This document shows positions 7,988 to 16,573 of a DNA stretch of 41,598 bases, piece after piece. Every line of letters starts with the position of its first letter. Position 1 is the stretch's first letter. This DNA comes from Chloroflexota bacterium (GTDB lineage: Bacteria; Chloroflexota; Limnocylindria; QHBO01): positions 133,296 through 174,893 of the forward strand of contig JBBPIR010000002.1 of assembly GCA_038040195.1 (NCBI GenBank), written 5' to 3'. The notes under the pieces were generated by a model. That model was not told where the DNA came from. It did no database searches and saw only the letters and a program-made list of their open reading frames with translations. A program made the translations under genes and the position numbers.

Positions 7988-10681
7988 CTAGGGAGTCGGC
8001 TCGGGAGTAGGCGTCGGCTCCGGGGTAGGCGTCGGCTCCGGGGTAGGCGTCGGCTCCGGGGTAGGCGTCGGCCGCGGGGTCGGGGTGGACGTAGGCACCG
8101 CGCCTGGGGTGCACTCTTCGGCCGGCGCCAACGGGGCGTCCAGCGACCCGAGCGGCGCCCGTGGCGGCTCCTCGCGACCATACCACCGCTTGATCCACGC
8201 CAGGTTGGAGGCTTCCCAGATGGCGTGGTGATCGTCCCATCCGACCAGGTCGAGGTATACCCGGAGGCCAGGCGGGGCAGGCGTCGGCTCCGGGATCGGC
8301 TCGCCGGACGGGACAGGCGCAGCGGTGGGCCCGGGAGTCGCGGGGACGTAGTCACCACAGCCGGCCTGCCAGATCTTCCCGGTCGCGGCCTCGACGGCCA
8401 GCTCGCGGTGCGCATCGTCGGTAGCCAGGCTCGGGCCGGCAGCCATGAAGATCTCGCCCATGGTCGTGGTCGTGAATTCGCCGGGCGCCTGACCGGTCAT
8501 GGCGTCGATCGTCCGATCCACGATCCCCTCGGGTCGGACGAAGTCGCGCACCGGGAGGGCGTTGAGAGCCGTGACCTCGGTCATGTAGTCGTGCCAGATG
8601 AACGTGGGGCCATCGGCCGCGAACACGGAGTCGATGGACGTGAAGTCGCTGTTCCCGACCCACACGCCGGTGATGAGCGCTCCCTCGTCGAGCTCCGGGT
8701 CGGGATCGGCGGCCAGGTAGCCGAAGGCCTGCAGGTCGCGGAAGTCGGTGGTGGTGCCGGTCTTGAGGGTGGCCGGCCGGCGGCCGGCATCGGTCAGGAG
8801 CTGGAAGCGCGGGCCCCACAACGCGTTCTGCGCCGGATCGGTGTTGTCGGCCAGGATGTCGCTGACCAGGTATGCCGCCTGGGGCGAGATGGCCTGAACC
8901 GGGTCGGGGCCGTCGGTGGCCCGGTCGTACAGGACGTTGCCGTCGCGGTCCACGATGCGCTCGATCAGGTACGGCTCGCGGTAGATCCCGCCGTTGGCCA
9001 GCGTGCCATAGGCGGCGGCCAGATCAATCATTCGCACTCCGATCGTGCCCAGGGTCAGCGACGCGACGTTCGGGTCCTGGGCCGGGTCCCACTCGAGGCC
9101 CAGCCGCTCGGCCTGGTCCACGACCTGCGCGGTCCCGATCAGCTGCTGGGCCTTGGTGACCGGGATGTTGAGCGAGAACTTCAGCGCATCGCGGACCCGA
9201 ACCGGGCCCCGCTCGCCCAGGTCCGCGTCGCGGACCGGGTAGCCGGGCACGATCTCGGTCGAGACGTCCATGAACATCGTGGCCGGGGTGATGGTCCCGG
9301 TCTCGAACCCGGTCGCGTAGGTGACGGGTTTGAATGCCGATCCGGACTGGCGGAAGGCCTGGCCCACGACGTCGAACTGGGGCTGGTGGATGGGGGTGGC
9401 CTCCCCGTCGAAGTTAGCGCTTCCCACGTAGGCCACCACCGCTCCGGTCCGGTAGTTGAGGGTGACGATGGCGTCGTTGCCGATGTTCCGGCCCTGGAGC
9501 TGGTTGATCCAGTTCATGGCATCGGCGCCGTAGCGGGCCGCCAGCTCTTCATCGGTCAACCGATCCATGTCGTAAGCCACCTGCGCCCACTTCTCGGCGG
9601 TCACCTGGTAGCCGTCGTAGTCGAGTGTGGTCTCGATCCGCAACCCGCCGCGGTCGATGATGTCCTCCGCGCCCAGCAGCTCGGCCACCTCGCGTCGGGT
9701 GGCGTACACGAAATGGGGAGCCAGGAACTCGGGCGTCTCGGGGACGATGACGTAGACCGGCTGGCGCACGATGGCGTCGCGCTGGAAATCGGTCAGGTAG
9801 CCGAGCTCGACCATGTCGTCCAGGACGCCGTACCGAATCAGGACCGGCTCCGCGTCGTCGGGAACTTCCAGGACACCGGGGATCTCCAGTCCTTCGGCGT
9901 CCATGGCCTGCCGCCCGTACTGGGTGGGGTCGAGGTCCGACGGGGCGCGCAGCAGGCCCGCCAGCAGCGCCGCTTCGCCCGGGGTCACGTTGTGCTCGGG
10001 CGCTGGATCGGTGAAGTCCTTGCCGAAATAGCGGTCCACGGCGGCCCAGATCCCGTAGCCGTTGTTGCCGTAGTACATCTCGTTGAGGAAGAACTCCATG
10101 ATCTGGGCCTTTCCCTCCTCGCCCGGGTAGGCTGCATCCAGTCGGAGGGCGAGCATGGCCTCCTTGATCTTCCGTTCGAGCTGGCGTCCGGGATCGGCCA
10201 TCAGCTCAGGCGGCAGGAGCACGCTGCGGACGAGTTGCTGGCAGATGGTCGAGGCTCCGGATATGACCTCGCCGGCGGACACGTTCTGGAGCAGGGCACG
10301 CACGATGGCTCGCGGATCGACACACGGGTTGTCCCAGAACGTATGGTCCTCGGCCGACACGGTGGCCTCGACCAGGACGGTCGGGATCTCGTCAAAGCCC
10401 ACGACCCGGCGGTTGGTGGCGGCGAATGTCGCCAGCTCACGGCCATCGGCGGAGACGACGAGCGAACCCTCGTCGGGGGTGTAGTCCTCGAGGGCGGTGA
10501 CGTCGGGGAGTGAGCCGGCGTACGCGGTGTACAGGAACACCGCGCTGAGCACGATGCCCACCCCGAGCACCGCAAAGGTGGCGAGGATCACGGCGGGCAA
10601 TGGCTGAACGCGCATCCGGGGCGCGGCGCCGGTCCGCGCGGGCGATCCGTAGCCCGCCGGCGGCGGAGGTGACAAGGTCAC
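7988..10681 (-). CDS. Class A penicillin-binding protein (bifunctional transglycosylase/transpeptidase)
   Basis: The 897-residue cell-wall synthase has a short cytoplasmic tail, one membrane helix (about 30-55), a GT51 glycosyltransferase domain (about 75-260: SAEDHTFW with the catalytic Glu, GASTICQQLVRS, RKIKEAMLALRLD) and a transpeptidase domain (SGSAFKPV with the active Ser, SLN, KTGTTTD). A C-terminal region follows, ending in a Thr-Pro-Glu repeat tail. Odd points are Ala and Cys in GASTICQQ, where GGSTITQQ is usual. The GTG start follows a -10-like TAGAGT by 8 bases. It is monocistronic, divergent from tyrS and convergent with mutS2. A full cell-wall enzyme of this type shows the organism makes peptidoglycan. 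Confidence 0.93.
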   Translation of the reverse strand: MTLSPPPPAGYGSPARTGAAPRMRVQPLPAVILATFAVLGVGIVLSAVFLYTAYAGSLPDVTALEDYTPDEGSLVVSADGRELATFAATNRRVVGFDEIPTVLVEATVSAEDHTFWDNPCVDPRAIVRALLQNVSAGEVISGASTICQQLVRSVLLPPELMADPGRQLERKIKEAMLALRLDAAYPGEEGKAQIMEFFLNEMYYGNNGYGIWAAVDRYFGKDFTDPAPEHNVTPGEAALLAGLLRAPSDLDPTQYGRQAMDAEGLEIPGVLEVPDDAEPVLIRYGVLDDMVELGYLTDFQRDAIVRQPVYVIVPETPEFLAPHFVYATRREVAELLGAEDIIDRGGLRIETTLDYDGYQVTAEKWAQVAYDMDRLTDEELAARYGADAMNWINQLQGRNIGNDAIVTLNYRTGAVVAYVGSANFDGEATPIHQPQFDVVGQAFRQSGSAFKPVTYATGFETGTITPATMFMDVSTEIVPGYPVRDADLGERGPVRVRDALKFSLNIPVTKAQQLIGTAQVVDQAERLGLEWDPAQDPNVASLTLGTIGVRMIDLAAAYGTLANGGIYREPYLIERIVDRDGNVLYDRATDGPDPVQAISPQAAYLVSDILADNTDPAQNALWGPRFQLLTDAGRRPATLKTGTTTDFRDLQAFGYLAADPDPELDEGALITGVWVGNSDFTSIDSVFAADGPTFIWHDYMTEVTALNALPVRDFVRPEGIVDRTIDAMTGQAPGEFTTTTMGEIFMAAGPSLATDDAHRELAVEAATGKIWQAGCGDYVPATPGPTAAPVPSGEPIPEPTPAPPGLRVYLDLVGWDDHHAIWEASNLAWIKRWYGREEPPRAPLGSLDAPLAPAEECTPGAVPTSTPTPRPTPTPEPTPTPEPTPTPEPTPTPEPTP
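8007..8078. repeat. 18-bp tandem repeat, four copies, encoding the Thr-Pro-Glu tail
   Basis: The unit GTAGGCGTCGGCTCCGGG repeats at 8007, 8025 and 8043 exactly, and at 8061 with two changes. On the minus strand it encodes the six-residue unit TPTPEP at the C-terminus of the penicillin-binding protein. The unit is a whole number of codons, so copy-number change would only lengthen or shorten the tail. Confidence 0.9.
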
Positions 10682-10689
10682 GGCCGCGA

Positions 10690-10695
10690 ACTCTA
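10690..10695 (-). promoter_or_regulatory. -10-like hexamer TAGAGT upstream of the penicillin-binding protein
   Basis: On the minus strand TAGAGT lies 8 bases before the GTG start, with no ribosome-binding site between them. It fits a leaderless or [14 protein letters not shown] start. No convincing -35 is visible. Confidence 0.45.
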
Positions 10696-10737
10696 GCAGA
10701 GCGGCCCGAAGGGTGCCGTCCGGCGCTCGGGGGCGCG

Positions 10738-10743
10738 TACCAT
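10738..10743 (+). promoter_or_regulatory. -10-like TACCAT, 6 bases before the tyrS ATG
   Basis: TACCAT followed by six bases and the ATG at 10750 places the expected transcription start on the A of the start codon. No Shine-Dalgarno is present, so tyrS is probably leaderless. The same spacing recurs at six other starts in the window. Confidence 0.6.
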
Positions 10744-10749
10744 CGGGGC

Positions 10750-11952
10750 ATGGATCGCGTCGGCGCCATCGAGGACCTCCTGACCCGCCGCGTGGCCCAG
10801 GTGGTCGAGAGCGAGGCGCTCCGGACGCTCCTCGCCGGGGCCCGCCCCCTGCGGGTGAAGCTGGGCTTCGATCCCACCAGCCCGGACCTGCACATCGGTC
10901 ATGGCGTCGTTCTCGAGCGGCTGCGCGCGTTCCAGGACCTGGGACACACGGCGGTGCTCGTGGTGGGGGACACCACGGCCCAGATCGGGGATCCGTCGGA
11001 GCGCAACACGACCCGCCCCATCCTGTCGGCGGACGAGGTCCGGGCCAACGCCGAGACCTACCTGGCCCAGTTCCACCGCGTCGTGGACGAGGCCAGGACC
11101 GAAGTTCGCTGGCAGTCCGAGTGGTTCGACACGTTCGGCCTGCGCGAGGTATTCGCGCTCATGAGCCGGTTCACGCTGGCCCGCATGATCGAGCGCGACA
11201 CCTTCGCCAAACGCCTGGCCGAGGGCGCGCCGGTGTCGATGCACGAGACCCTGTACCCGCTGCTCCAGGCCTACGACTCGGTCGCGGTCCAGGCCGACGT
11301 CGAGCTGGGCGGCACCGACCAGACCTTCAACCTGCTGGTCGGCCGCGACGTGCAGCGCGACTTCGGCCAGGACCCCCAGCAGATCCTGACCTGCGAGCTG
11401 CTGGTCGGCATCGACGGGGTGGCGAAGATGAGCAAGTCGCTGGGCAACGCGATTGGCTTGACCGATCCGCCGTACGAGCAATACGCCCGCACCATGAGCA
11501 TCCCCGACAGCCTGCTTCCGAACTGGGCGCGCCTGGTCACGCGCTGGACCGATGCCGAAGCCGAAACCTTCCTGGCCGATCTGTCCGCGGATCGCATCCA
11601 TCCCAAGGCGGCGAAGCAGCAGCTGGCGCGCGAGATCGTGTCCCGCTGGCACGCCGAACAGGCGGCGGCCGAGGCAGAGGACCGCTGGGAGCAGGAAGTG
11701 AGTGGTGGGCAGGTCGTGTCCGAGATGGAGGAGACGACAGTGACGATCCCCCTGGCCGGGATCAGCCTTCCCGACCTGCTGGTCGCCGCCGGTCTCGCGT
11801 CGTCACGGAGCGTGGGGCGCCGCCTTGTCCGGCAGGGCGGGGTGCGGGTGGACGGGGAAGTCCAGACCGATGAGCTGCGGATGTTCGCGGCCGGGACGGA
11901 CCACGAGGTTCGGGTTGGGAAGCGCCAGGCCGCGCGAGTGCGCCTGACCTGA
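10750..11952 (+). CDS. tyrS: Tyrosine-tRNA ligase
   Basis: The 400-residue class I synthetase has GFDPTSPDLHIGHG (HIGH at about 48-51), the tyrosine-pocket segment GGTDQTFNLL, the KMSKS loop at about 226-230, and a C-terminal S4 RNA-binding domain (about 340-400, SSRSVGRRLVRQGGVRVDG). This is the shorter TyrZ-like bacterial type, in which HIGH is complete. I chose the ATG at 10750 rather than upstream in-frame codons because the family N-terminus begins here and a -10-like element sits 6 bases before it. It is divergent from the penicillin-binding protein gene and convergent with the EF-G2-like gene, 25 bases away. Confidence 0.96.
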   Translation: MDRVGAIEDLLTRRVAQVVESEALRTLLAGARPLRVKLGFDPTSPDLHIGHGVVLERLRAFQDLGHTAVLVVGDTTAQIGDPSERNTTRPILSADEVRANAETYLAQFHRVVDEARTEVRWQSEWFDTFGLREVFALMSRFTLARMIERDTFAKRLAEGAPVSMHETLYPLLQAYDSVAVQADVELGGTDQTFNLLVGRDVQRDFGQDPQQILTCELLVGIDGVAKMSKSLGNAIGLTDPPYEQYARTMSIPDSLLPNWARLVTRWTDAEAETFLADLSADRIHPKAAKQQLAREIVSRWHAEQAAAEAEDRWEQEVSGGQVVSEMEETTVTIPLAGISLPDLLVAAGLASSRSVGRRLVRQGGVRVDGEVQTDELRMFAAGTDHEVRVGKRQAARVRLT

Positions 11953-11954
11953 CT

Positions 11955-11970
11955 GCGCCCAGACGGGTGC
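11955..11970. terminator. Small hairpin between convergent tyrS and EF-G2 genes
   Basis: GCGCCC at 11955-11960 pairs with GGGTGC at 11965-11970 (one G-U, loop AGAC) in the 25-base convergent gap. No T-run follows in either direction, so this is at best a weak bidirectional stop signal. Confidence 0.25.
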
Positions 11971-11977
11971 GGGGTGG

Positions 11978-14053
11978 TTAGTGACGCTCTCCGGCGGCGA
12001 CCTTGGACTGGTGCTCGGCGATCACCTTGTCGGCAATCGTGTGCGGGACCTCGGCGTAGTGATCCAGCTTCTGGGAGAAGCGGCCGCGACCCTGGGTGAT
12101 GCTCCGCAGCTCAGTGGCGTAATGGAACATCTCGGCCTGCGGCACCTGGGCGCGCAGGTACTGGGTCCCGTCGGCGGAGTCCATGCCCAGCACGTGCCCG
12201 CGCTTGGCGGTGATCTGTCCCATCACGTCGCCCATGTACTCGTCAGGGACGATGACCTCGACCTCGAGGACCGGCTCCAGGAGAGCCGGGTCCGCATCGG
12301 TGAATGCCTTCTTGAGGGCTTGCGAGGCCGCGATCTTGAACGCCATCTCGGACGAGTCGACGGTGTGATACGAGCCGTCCACCAGGGTGGCCTTGAGGTC
12401 GACGACCGGGTAGCCGGCCAGAACCCCCTCGGCCATGGACTCACGGAGGCCCTTTTCGACGGCCGGGATGTACTGCTTGGGCACCGCCCCGCCCACGATC
12501 CGATCACCGAACACGAACCCTTCGCCGGCCTCGTTGGGCTCGAACTCGATGACCACGTGCCCAAATTGGCCGTGGCCACCGGTTTGGCGCTTGAATCGGT
12601 TGTCGATCTTGGCCGGGCGCCGGATGGTCTCGCGGTACGGCACGCGCGGGGCCACCACCTTCACCGCCGCGCCGAACTTGCGCTTCAACCGATCCACGAT
12701 GACATCGACGTGGGCGTCTCCCATGGCGGTCAGGATGGTCTGGGACGTTGCCGCCTCACGGTGGACCCGCATGCACGGTTCCTCCTCGAGCATCCGGTTG
12801 AGGGCCTGTCCCAGCTTGTCGAGGTCGGCCTTGGACTCAGGTTCCACCGCGACCTGGAGAGTCGGCTCGGGGAACGTGAAGGCCGGCAGCTGGACCGCCT
12901 CGGAACGTTCCGCCACCAGCGTGTCGCCGGCATGGGTCGAGGCCAGCTTGGCGACGGCGGCAATGTCGCCGGGGCCGACCTGGGGCAGGTTGACCTGCTC
13001 CTTTCCCTGGAGGGCCAGCAGGTTGCCGAACCGCTCGTCCTCACGCCGGGTGGCGTTGTGGAGGTGGCCCTGGGCTTTGAGGGCGCCGGAGACGACCCGG
13101 AAGTAGGTCAGGCGGCCCACGAACGGGTCTGCGGTGACCTTGAACACCTGAGCGACGAACGGGCCCGCCGGATCGGGCTCGATGAGCGTGCCGTCGGTGG
13201 TGGTGCGAGCCCCGACCTCGGCCGCCGACGGCACGTGGCGGGCGATCATCCGGATCAGCTCGCGGACCCCGATGTTGCGAAGGGCCGACCCCACGAACAC
13301 GGGCACCACCGACCCGTCCCGCGTGCCGGTATGGAGGGCCGTCTCGATCTCCGCATCCGAGATCACCTCGCCCTCCAGGTACTTGAGCATGAGATCGTCC
13401 GATGCTTCGGCCGCGGCCTCGATGAGGGCCTGGCGGCGGGACTCCTCGGCCGCACGCATGTCGTCCGGGATGGGCACCTCCTTCGGCTCCCCGTTGTCGT
13501 AGATCGAGGCGTGCTGCTCCACGACGTCGATGTAGCCGCGGAACGACTCCGCGGCGCCGATGGGCAGGTAGACCGGCGCGATCTTGGGGCCGAAGGCCGT
13601 CTTCAGCTGGTCCAGGGTGGCGTCGTAGTTGGCGTTCTCGCGGTCCATCTTGTTGACGAACACCATGCGCGGCAGGCGCCGCGCATCGGCCAGCCGCCAG
13701 ACCGCATCCGTCCCGACCTCTACCCCGGCCGATGCGTCAACGACCACGATGGCGGCATCCACGGCTGCCAGAGCCTGGACGACATCGGCCTGGAAGTCGG
13801 CGTAGCCGGGGGTGTCGACCAGGGTGATGCGGGCGCCCTCGGCCTCGAACGTGCCGATGCCCAGGTTGATGGAATGGTGCCGGCGCTGCTCGTCGGGCTC
13901 CCAGTCCAGGGCGGCGGTGCCGGCTTCGACCGATCCGAGGCGGGGGATGGCTCCGGCGTCGAAGAGCATGGCCTCGGCGAGGCTGGTCTTGCCTGCGCCA
14001 CCATGGGCGATGAGGGCGACGTTCCGGATCCGATCGGGCGTGGTCGGCTTCAT
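11978..14053 (-). CDS. Elongation factor G-like GTPase (EF-G2/FusA2 type)
   Basis: The 691-residue protein has all EF-G domains: G domain (G1 AHGGAGKTSLAEAM, G3 DTPGYADF, G4 NKMD), domain II, domain III, domain IV (RQTGGHGQFGHVVIEFEP) and domain V (MGQITAKRGHVLGMD). The canonical EF-G motifs AHIDAGKTT and DTPGHVDF are replaced. The His that normally activates GTP hydrolysis next to the G3 motif is Tyr here, as in the mycobacterial FusA2 subgroup. It is therefore probably a paralogue, not the main translocase, and its role (possibly stress or recycling) is unproven. The ATG at 14053 follows GAGGAG by 4 bases, with a perfect TATAAT upstream. Confidence 0.9.
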   Translation of the reverse strand: MKPTTPDRIRNVALIAHGGAGKTSLAEAMLFDAGAIPRLGSVEAGTAALDWEPDEQRRHHSINLGIGTFEAEGARITLVDTPGYADFQADVVQALAAVDAAIVVVDASAGVEVGTDAVWRLADARRLPRMVFVNKMDRENANYDATLDQLKTAFGPKIAPVYLPIGAAESFRGYIDVVEQHASIYDNGEPKEVPIPDDMRAAEESRRQALIEAAAEASDDLMLKYLEGEVISDAEIETALHTGTRDGSVVPVFVGSALRNIGVRELIRMIARHVPSAAEVGARTTTDGTLIEPDPAGPFVAQVFKVTADPFVGRLTYFRVVSGALKAQGHLHNATRREDERFGNLLALQGKEQVNLPQVGPGDIAAVAKLASTHAGDTLVAERSEAVQLPAFTFPEPTLQVAVEPESKADLDKLGQALNRMLEEEPCMRVHREAATSQTILTAMGDAHVDVIVDRLKRKFGAAVKVVAPRVPYRETIRRPAKIDNRFKRQTGGHGQFGHVVIEFEPNEAGEGFVFGDRIVGGAVPKQYIPAVEKGLRESMAEGVLAGYPVVDLKATLVDGSYHTVDSSEMAFKIAASQALKKAFTDADPALLEPVLEVEVIVPDEYMGDVMGQITAKRGHVLGMDSADGTQYLRAQVPQAEMFHYATELRSITQGRGRFSQKLDHYAEVPHTIADKVIAEHQSKVAAGERH

Positions 14054-14077
14054 GCGGCTCCTCGGGCGGGGACGGCC

Positions 14078-14083
14078 ATTATA
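14078..14083 (-). promoter_or_regulatory. Consensus -10 TATAAT for the EF-G2 gene
   Basis: A perfect TATAAT on the minus strand lies about 24 bases before the ATG at 14053, and GAGGAG lies between them. This predicts a leadered mRNA with a 5' UTR of about 17-18 bases. It lies in the 43-base gap after the upstream membrane-protein gene. No good -35 is visible at 16-18 bases. Confidence 0.6.
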
Positions 14084-14096
14084 GGGAGCGGCAGGT

Positions 14097-14738
14097 TCAG
14101 CGGCCGCGGAGCTCCAGCCCAAGCCGGATGTAGAAAACGGGGGCCAGGATCACCCCGGTGAGTGCCGCTGGGACGGCCACCAACAGGTTGGTCGGGACCA
14201 GGACGATCAGGCGCGCCAGGTAGACGACCACCAGCATCACACCCAGCAGAAAGCCCAGGTTGGACACCCGGCGTGAGAGGGCCCGGCTGCGTCGGGCCTC
14301 GGCCGCCAGGACAAGCAGCCCGAGGCCGGAGACACCGAAGGTGAGAAGGCCTCGAGGGTCAACCGGGCTGGGTAGCCCGGCGTCGGTGATGACGTCGGCG
14401 GCGGGTGGGTTGAGGACGTTCGCCAGGTCGTACCCGCCATGCGCTACCGCGCCGAACGCCCCCATCAGAGCCAGGGCCAGGCCGATCAGGGCAATGCCAT
14501 GGCTGACGGCGCTGACCCGGCGGTAAACGGCCACCAGCACGACAAGGCTGAGCACGCCGCCCAGCGCGAGGGCGATCGAGGCCACCAGCATGCCGAGCGC
14601 GGGGTTCGCGCCCAGGACGACCCCGCCCAGGAACGCGACAGCGTAGACGACCCCGCCGATCCCGGCCGCGATGGCGGCCAGCCCCGCCCAGTGCTCGAAG
14701 TTCGAGTCGGCGCCACGATCGGCGGAGGGCCGGGTCAC
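14097..14738 (-). CDS. Hypothetical membrane protein, about six helices
   Basis: The 213-residue protein is mostly hydrophobic, with about six likely transmembrane segments (for example AAIAAGIGGVVYAVAFLGGV near the N-terminus and VMLVVVYLARLIVLV near the C-terminus). A short soluble loop NPPAADVITDAGLPSP lies mid-protein. I recognise no catalytic motif; the layout resembles small DUF4386-like integral membrane proteins, but I cannot confirm that. I chose the GTG at 14738 because TATGCT lies exactly 6 bases upstream; the frame stays open to an ATG at 14780, but that would overlap the divergent yebC start. EF-G2 follows on the same strand with its own promoter. Confidence 0.7.
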   Translation of the reverse strand: MTRPSADRGADSNFEHWAGLAAIAAGIGGVVYAVAFLGGVVLGANPALGMLVASIALALGGVLSLVVLVAVYRRVSAVSHGIALIGLALALMGAFGAVAHGGYDLANVLNPPAADVITDAGLPSPVDPRGLLTFGVSGLGLLVLAAEARRSRALSRRVSNLGFLLGVMLVVVYLARLIVLVPTNLLVAVPAALTGVILAPVFYIRLGLELRGR

Positions 14739-14744
14739 TCCGGG

Positions 14745-14754
14745 AGCATACAAT
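14745..14754. promoter_or_regulatory. Overlapping divergent -10 elements (TATGCT minus, TACAAT plus)
   Basis: Only 25 bases separate the start codons of the membrane protein (14738, minus) and yebC (14764, plus). On the minus strand TATGCT (14750-14745) is 6 bases from its GTG. On the plus strand TACAAT (14749-14754) is 9 bases from its ATG. The two hexamers share two bases, so polymerases could not occupy both at once. Confidence 0.55.
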
Positions 14755-14763
14755 CCGACGCGT

Positions 14764-15528
14764 ATGTCGGGACATAGCAAGTGGTCTCAAATCAAGCGGC
14801 AGAAGGGGGCCAACGACGCCAAGCGCGGGGCGCTGTTCACCAAGTTGACCCGCGAGATCATCACCGCCGCGCGCCAGGGCGGATCCGATCAGGAAGCCAA
14901 TTACCGGCTCCGGATGGCGGTCGACAAGGCACGGGCCAACTCCATGCCCGTGGACAACATCAAGCGCGCCATCGAACGAGCCACCGGGTCAGGGGCCGAT
15001 GCCGAGCAATACGAGGAGATCACGTACGAGGGCCTGGGCCCCGCGAACGTCGCGGTCGTCGTGGCCGCCATGACGGACAACAGGAACCGGACCGCCGCCG
15101 CGGTCCGGGCCATCTTCACCCGGTCCGGTGGCTCCTTCACCCCCGTGTCGTGGCAGTTCGAGCACCGCGGGGTCCTGTCGGTTCCGCTCAAGGGAAGCGA
15201 CCCGGACGAGGTGTCGCTGGCGGCCATCGATGCGGGGGCAGTCGACGTGGGCTCGCCGGAGGGAGGCGCCATCCTGGTCGTGACCGAGCCGGGTGCCCTG
15301 GAGCGTGTGCGGAGCGCCCTGACCGATGCCGGGTTCGCGCCCGACACCGCCGAGGTGTCGCTGGAGCCGACGACCAGGGTTGAGATCGCCGATGAGCGCG
15401 CCGCTCGCCAGGTCCTGGAATTCGTCGAGCACCTCGAGGACCTTGACGATGTCCAGACCGTCTATGCCAACTTCGACATTCCCGACGCCCTGATGGAGCA
15501 GCTCGAGGCATCGGTCGTCGGAGGATGA
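14764..15528 (+). CDS. yebC: YebC/PmpR family protein (TACO1-like)
   Basis: The 254-residue product starts MSGHSKWSQIKRQKGANDAK and has EITYEGLGPANVAVVVAAMTDNRNRT, both diagnostic of the YebC/TACO1 family. These proteins were described as DNA-binding regulators; more recent work on relatives points to a role on the ribosome at proline-rich stretches. The gene is directly upstream of ruvC, a widely conserved neighbourhood, and its TGA overlaps the ruvC ATG (ATGA). There is no Shine-Dalgarno; TACAAT lies 9 bases upstream of the ATG. Confidence 0.95.
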   Translation: MSGHSKWSQIKRQKGANDAKRGALFTKLTREIITAARQGGSDQEANYRLRMAVDKARANSMPVDNIKRAIERATGSGADAEQYEEITYEGLGPANVAVVVAAMTDNRNRTAAAVRAIFTRSGGSFTPVSWQFEHRGVLSVPLKGSDPDEVSLAAIDAGAVDVGSPEGGAILVVTEPGALERVRSALTDAGFAPDTAEVSLEPTTRVEIADERAARQVLEFVEHLEDLDDVQTVYANFDIPDALMEQLEASVVGG

Positions 15529-16001
15529 TCGCGCTCGGAATCGATCCCGGATCCGCGGCCTGCGGATTCGGGGTGGTCGCGTCCGATGGGTCGAACCTGC
15601 GATTCGTGGATGCCGGCACGGTGCGCACGGACCCCGCACGACCCGAGGCCGCGCGCCTGGCGGAGCTCGAGGCGGCCCTGGACCGGCTGGTGGCCGAGCA
15701 CCACCCCGACCGGGTGGCGGTCGAGCGCCTCTACTTTCAGCGCAACGTGCGGACCGCCATGGCCGTGGGCCAGGCGCGCGGGGTGGCGCTGCTGGTCGCC
15801 GCGCGGCACGGACTGGCGGTGAGTGAACCCACCCCCAACGAGGTGAAGCTGGCCGTGTGCGGCAACGGGGCGGCGGACAAGCGGCAGGTGGCGGTCATGG
15901 TGGGCCGTCTGCTGGGGATGGAGCTCAGCGGGGCGTCGGATGACGCCACCGACGCGCTGGCGGTGGCCATCGGGGCGCTCTACCCGCGGAGCACCGCGTG
16001 A
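15525..16001 (+). CDS. ruvC: Holliday junction endonuclease RuvC
   Basis: This 158-residue dimeric resolvase cuts Holliday junctions after RuvAB branch migration. The acidic active site is intact: D7 in GIDPGS, E67 in VAVERLYF, and D139/D140/D143 in DDATDALAVA. The RuvC signature QRNVRTAMAVGQARG is present. The ATG overlaps the yebC stop (ATGA) and the stop overlaps the ruvA GTG (GTGA), so the genes are translationally coupled. Length is normal. Confidence 0.97.
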   Translation: MIALGIDPGSAACGFGVVASDGSNLRFVDAGTVRTDPARPEAARLAELEAALDRLVAEHHPDRVAVERLYFQRNVRTAMAVGQARGVALLVAARHGLAVSEPTPNEVKLAVCGNGAADKRQVAVMVGRLLGMELSGASDDATDALAVAIGALYPRSTA

Positions 16002-16573
16002 TCGGGTCGCTCCGTGGTCCGGTTGGGCACATCGGGCTGGACCACGTGATCATCGACATCGGAGGGGTCGGTTACCGGGTGGTGGTGTCGCCGGAGCTGA
16101 TCGGGCGCGTGCGCATCGGCTCCGAAACCAGCCTGTTCATTCATCACCTGGTCCGCGACGACGCCCAGGCCCTGTTCGGATTCGCCAAGCCGGAGGAGCT
16201 GGCCTTCTTCGAGCTGCTGATGACGGTGACCGGGGTCGGGCCGCGCCTGGCGCTGGCCATCACTAGCGCCCACCCGGTGACGCGCCTGCAGATGGCGATC
16301 GTGACCGACGACCTCGACGTCCTGACCTCCGTGTCCGGGGTCGGGCGCAAGACCGCCCAACGCATCGTGTTGGAGCTCCAGGAGAAGATTCACGCTGCCG
16401 GGATCGCGGTGGGGCCGGGCGCGTCGGCCGATTCGGACGTGGTGGCCGCCCTGGAGTCGCTGGGCTACACCGCCTCCGAGGCACGGCGCGCAGCGGGCAG
16501 CGTGGTCGGGGTCGAGGGCGGGCTGGACGAGCGGATCCGGGCCGCGCTCCAGGAGCTGGCCCGATCCCGGTGA
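15998..16573 (+). CDS. ruvA: Holliday junction branch migration protein RuvA
   Basis: The 191-residue protein has an N-terminal OB-fold (MIGSLRGPVGHIGLDHVIID), two helix-hairpin-helix motifs (TVTGVGPRLALAI and SVSGVGRKTAQRIVLEL) and a C-terminal domain that contacts RuvB (about 145-191). RuvA tetramers hold the four-way junction and load RuvB. The GTG at 15998 overlaps the ruvC stop. ruvB is not next in line but lies 17 kb away at 33204, so the complex is encoded at two loci. Confidence 0.97.
   Translation: MIGSLRGPVGHIGLDHVIIDIGGVGYRVVVSPELIGRVRIGSETSLFIHHLVRDDAQALFGFAKPEELAFFELLMTVTGVGPRLALAITSAHPVTRLQMAIVTDDLDVLTSVSGVGRKTAQRIVLELQEKIHAAGIAVGPGASADSDVVAALESLGYTASEARRAAGSVVGVEGGLDERIRAALQELARSR

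Noticed and set aside
7145-10513. A 1122-codon plus-strand frame running through mutS2 and across the penicillin-binding protein gene.
   Set aside because: It overlaps two genes with intact catalytic motifs in other frames and shows no family signature; stops are simply rare in this frame at high GC.
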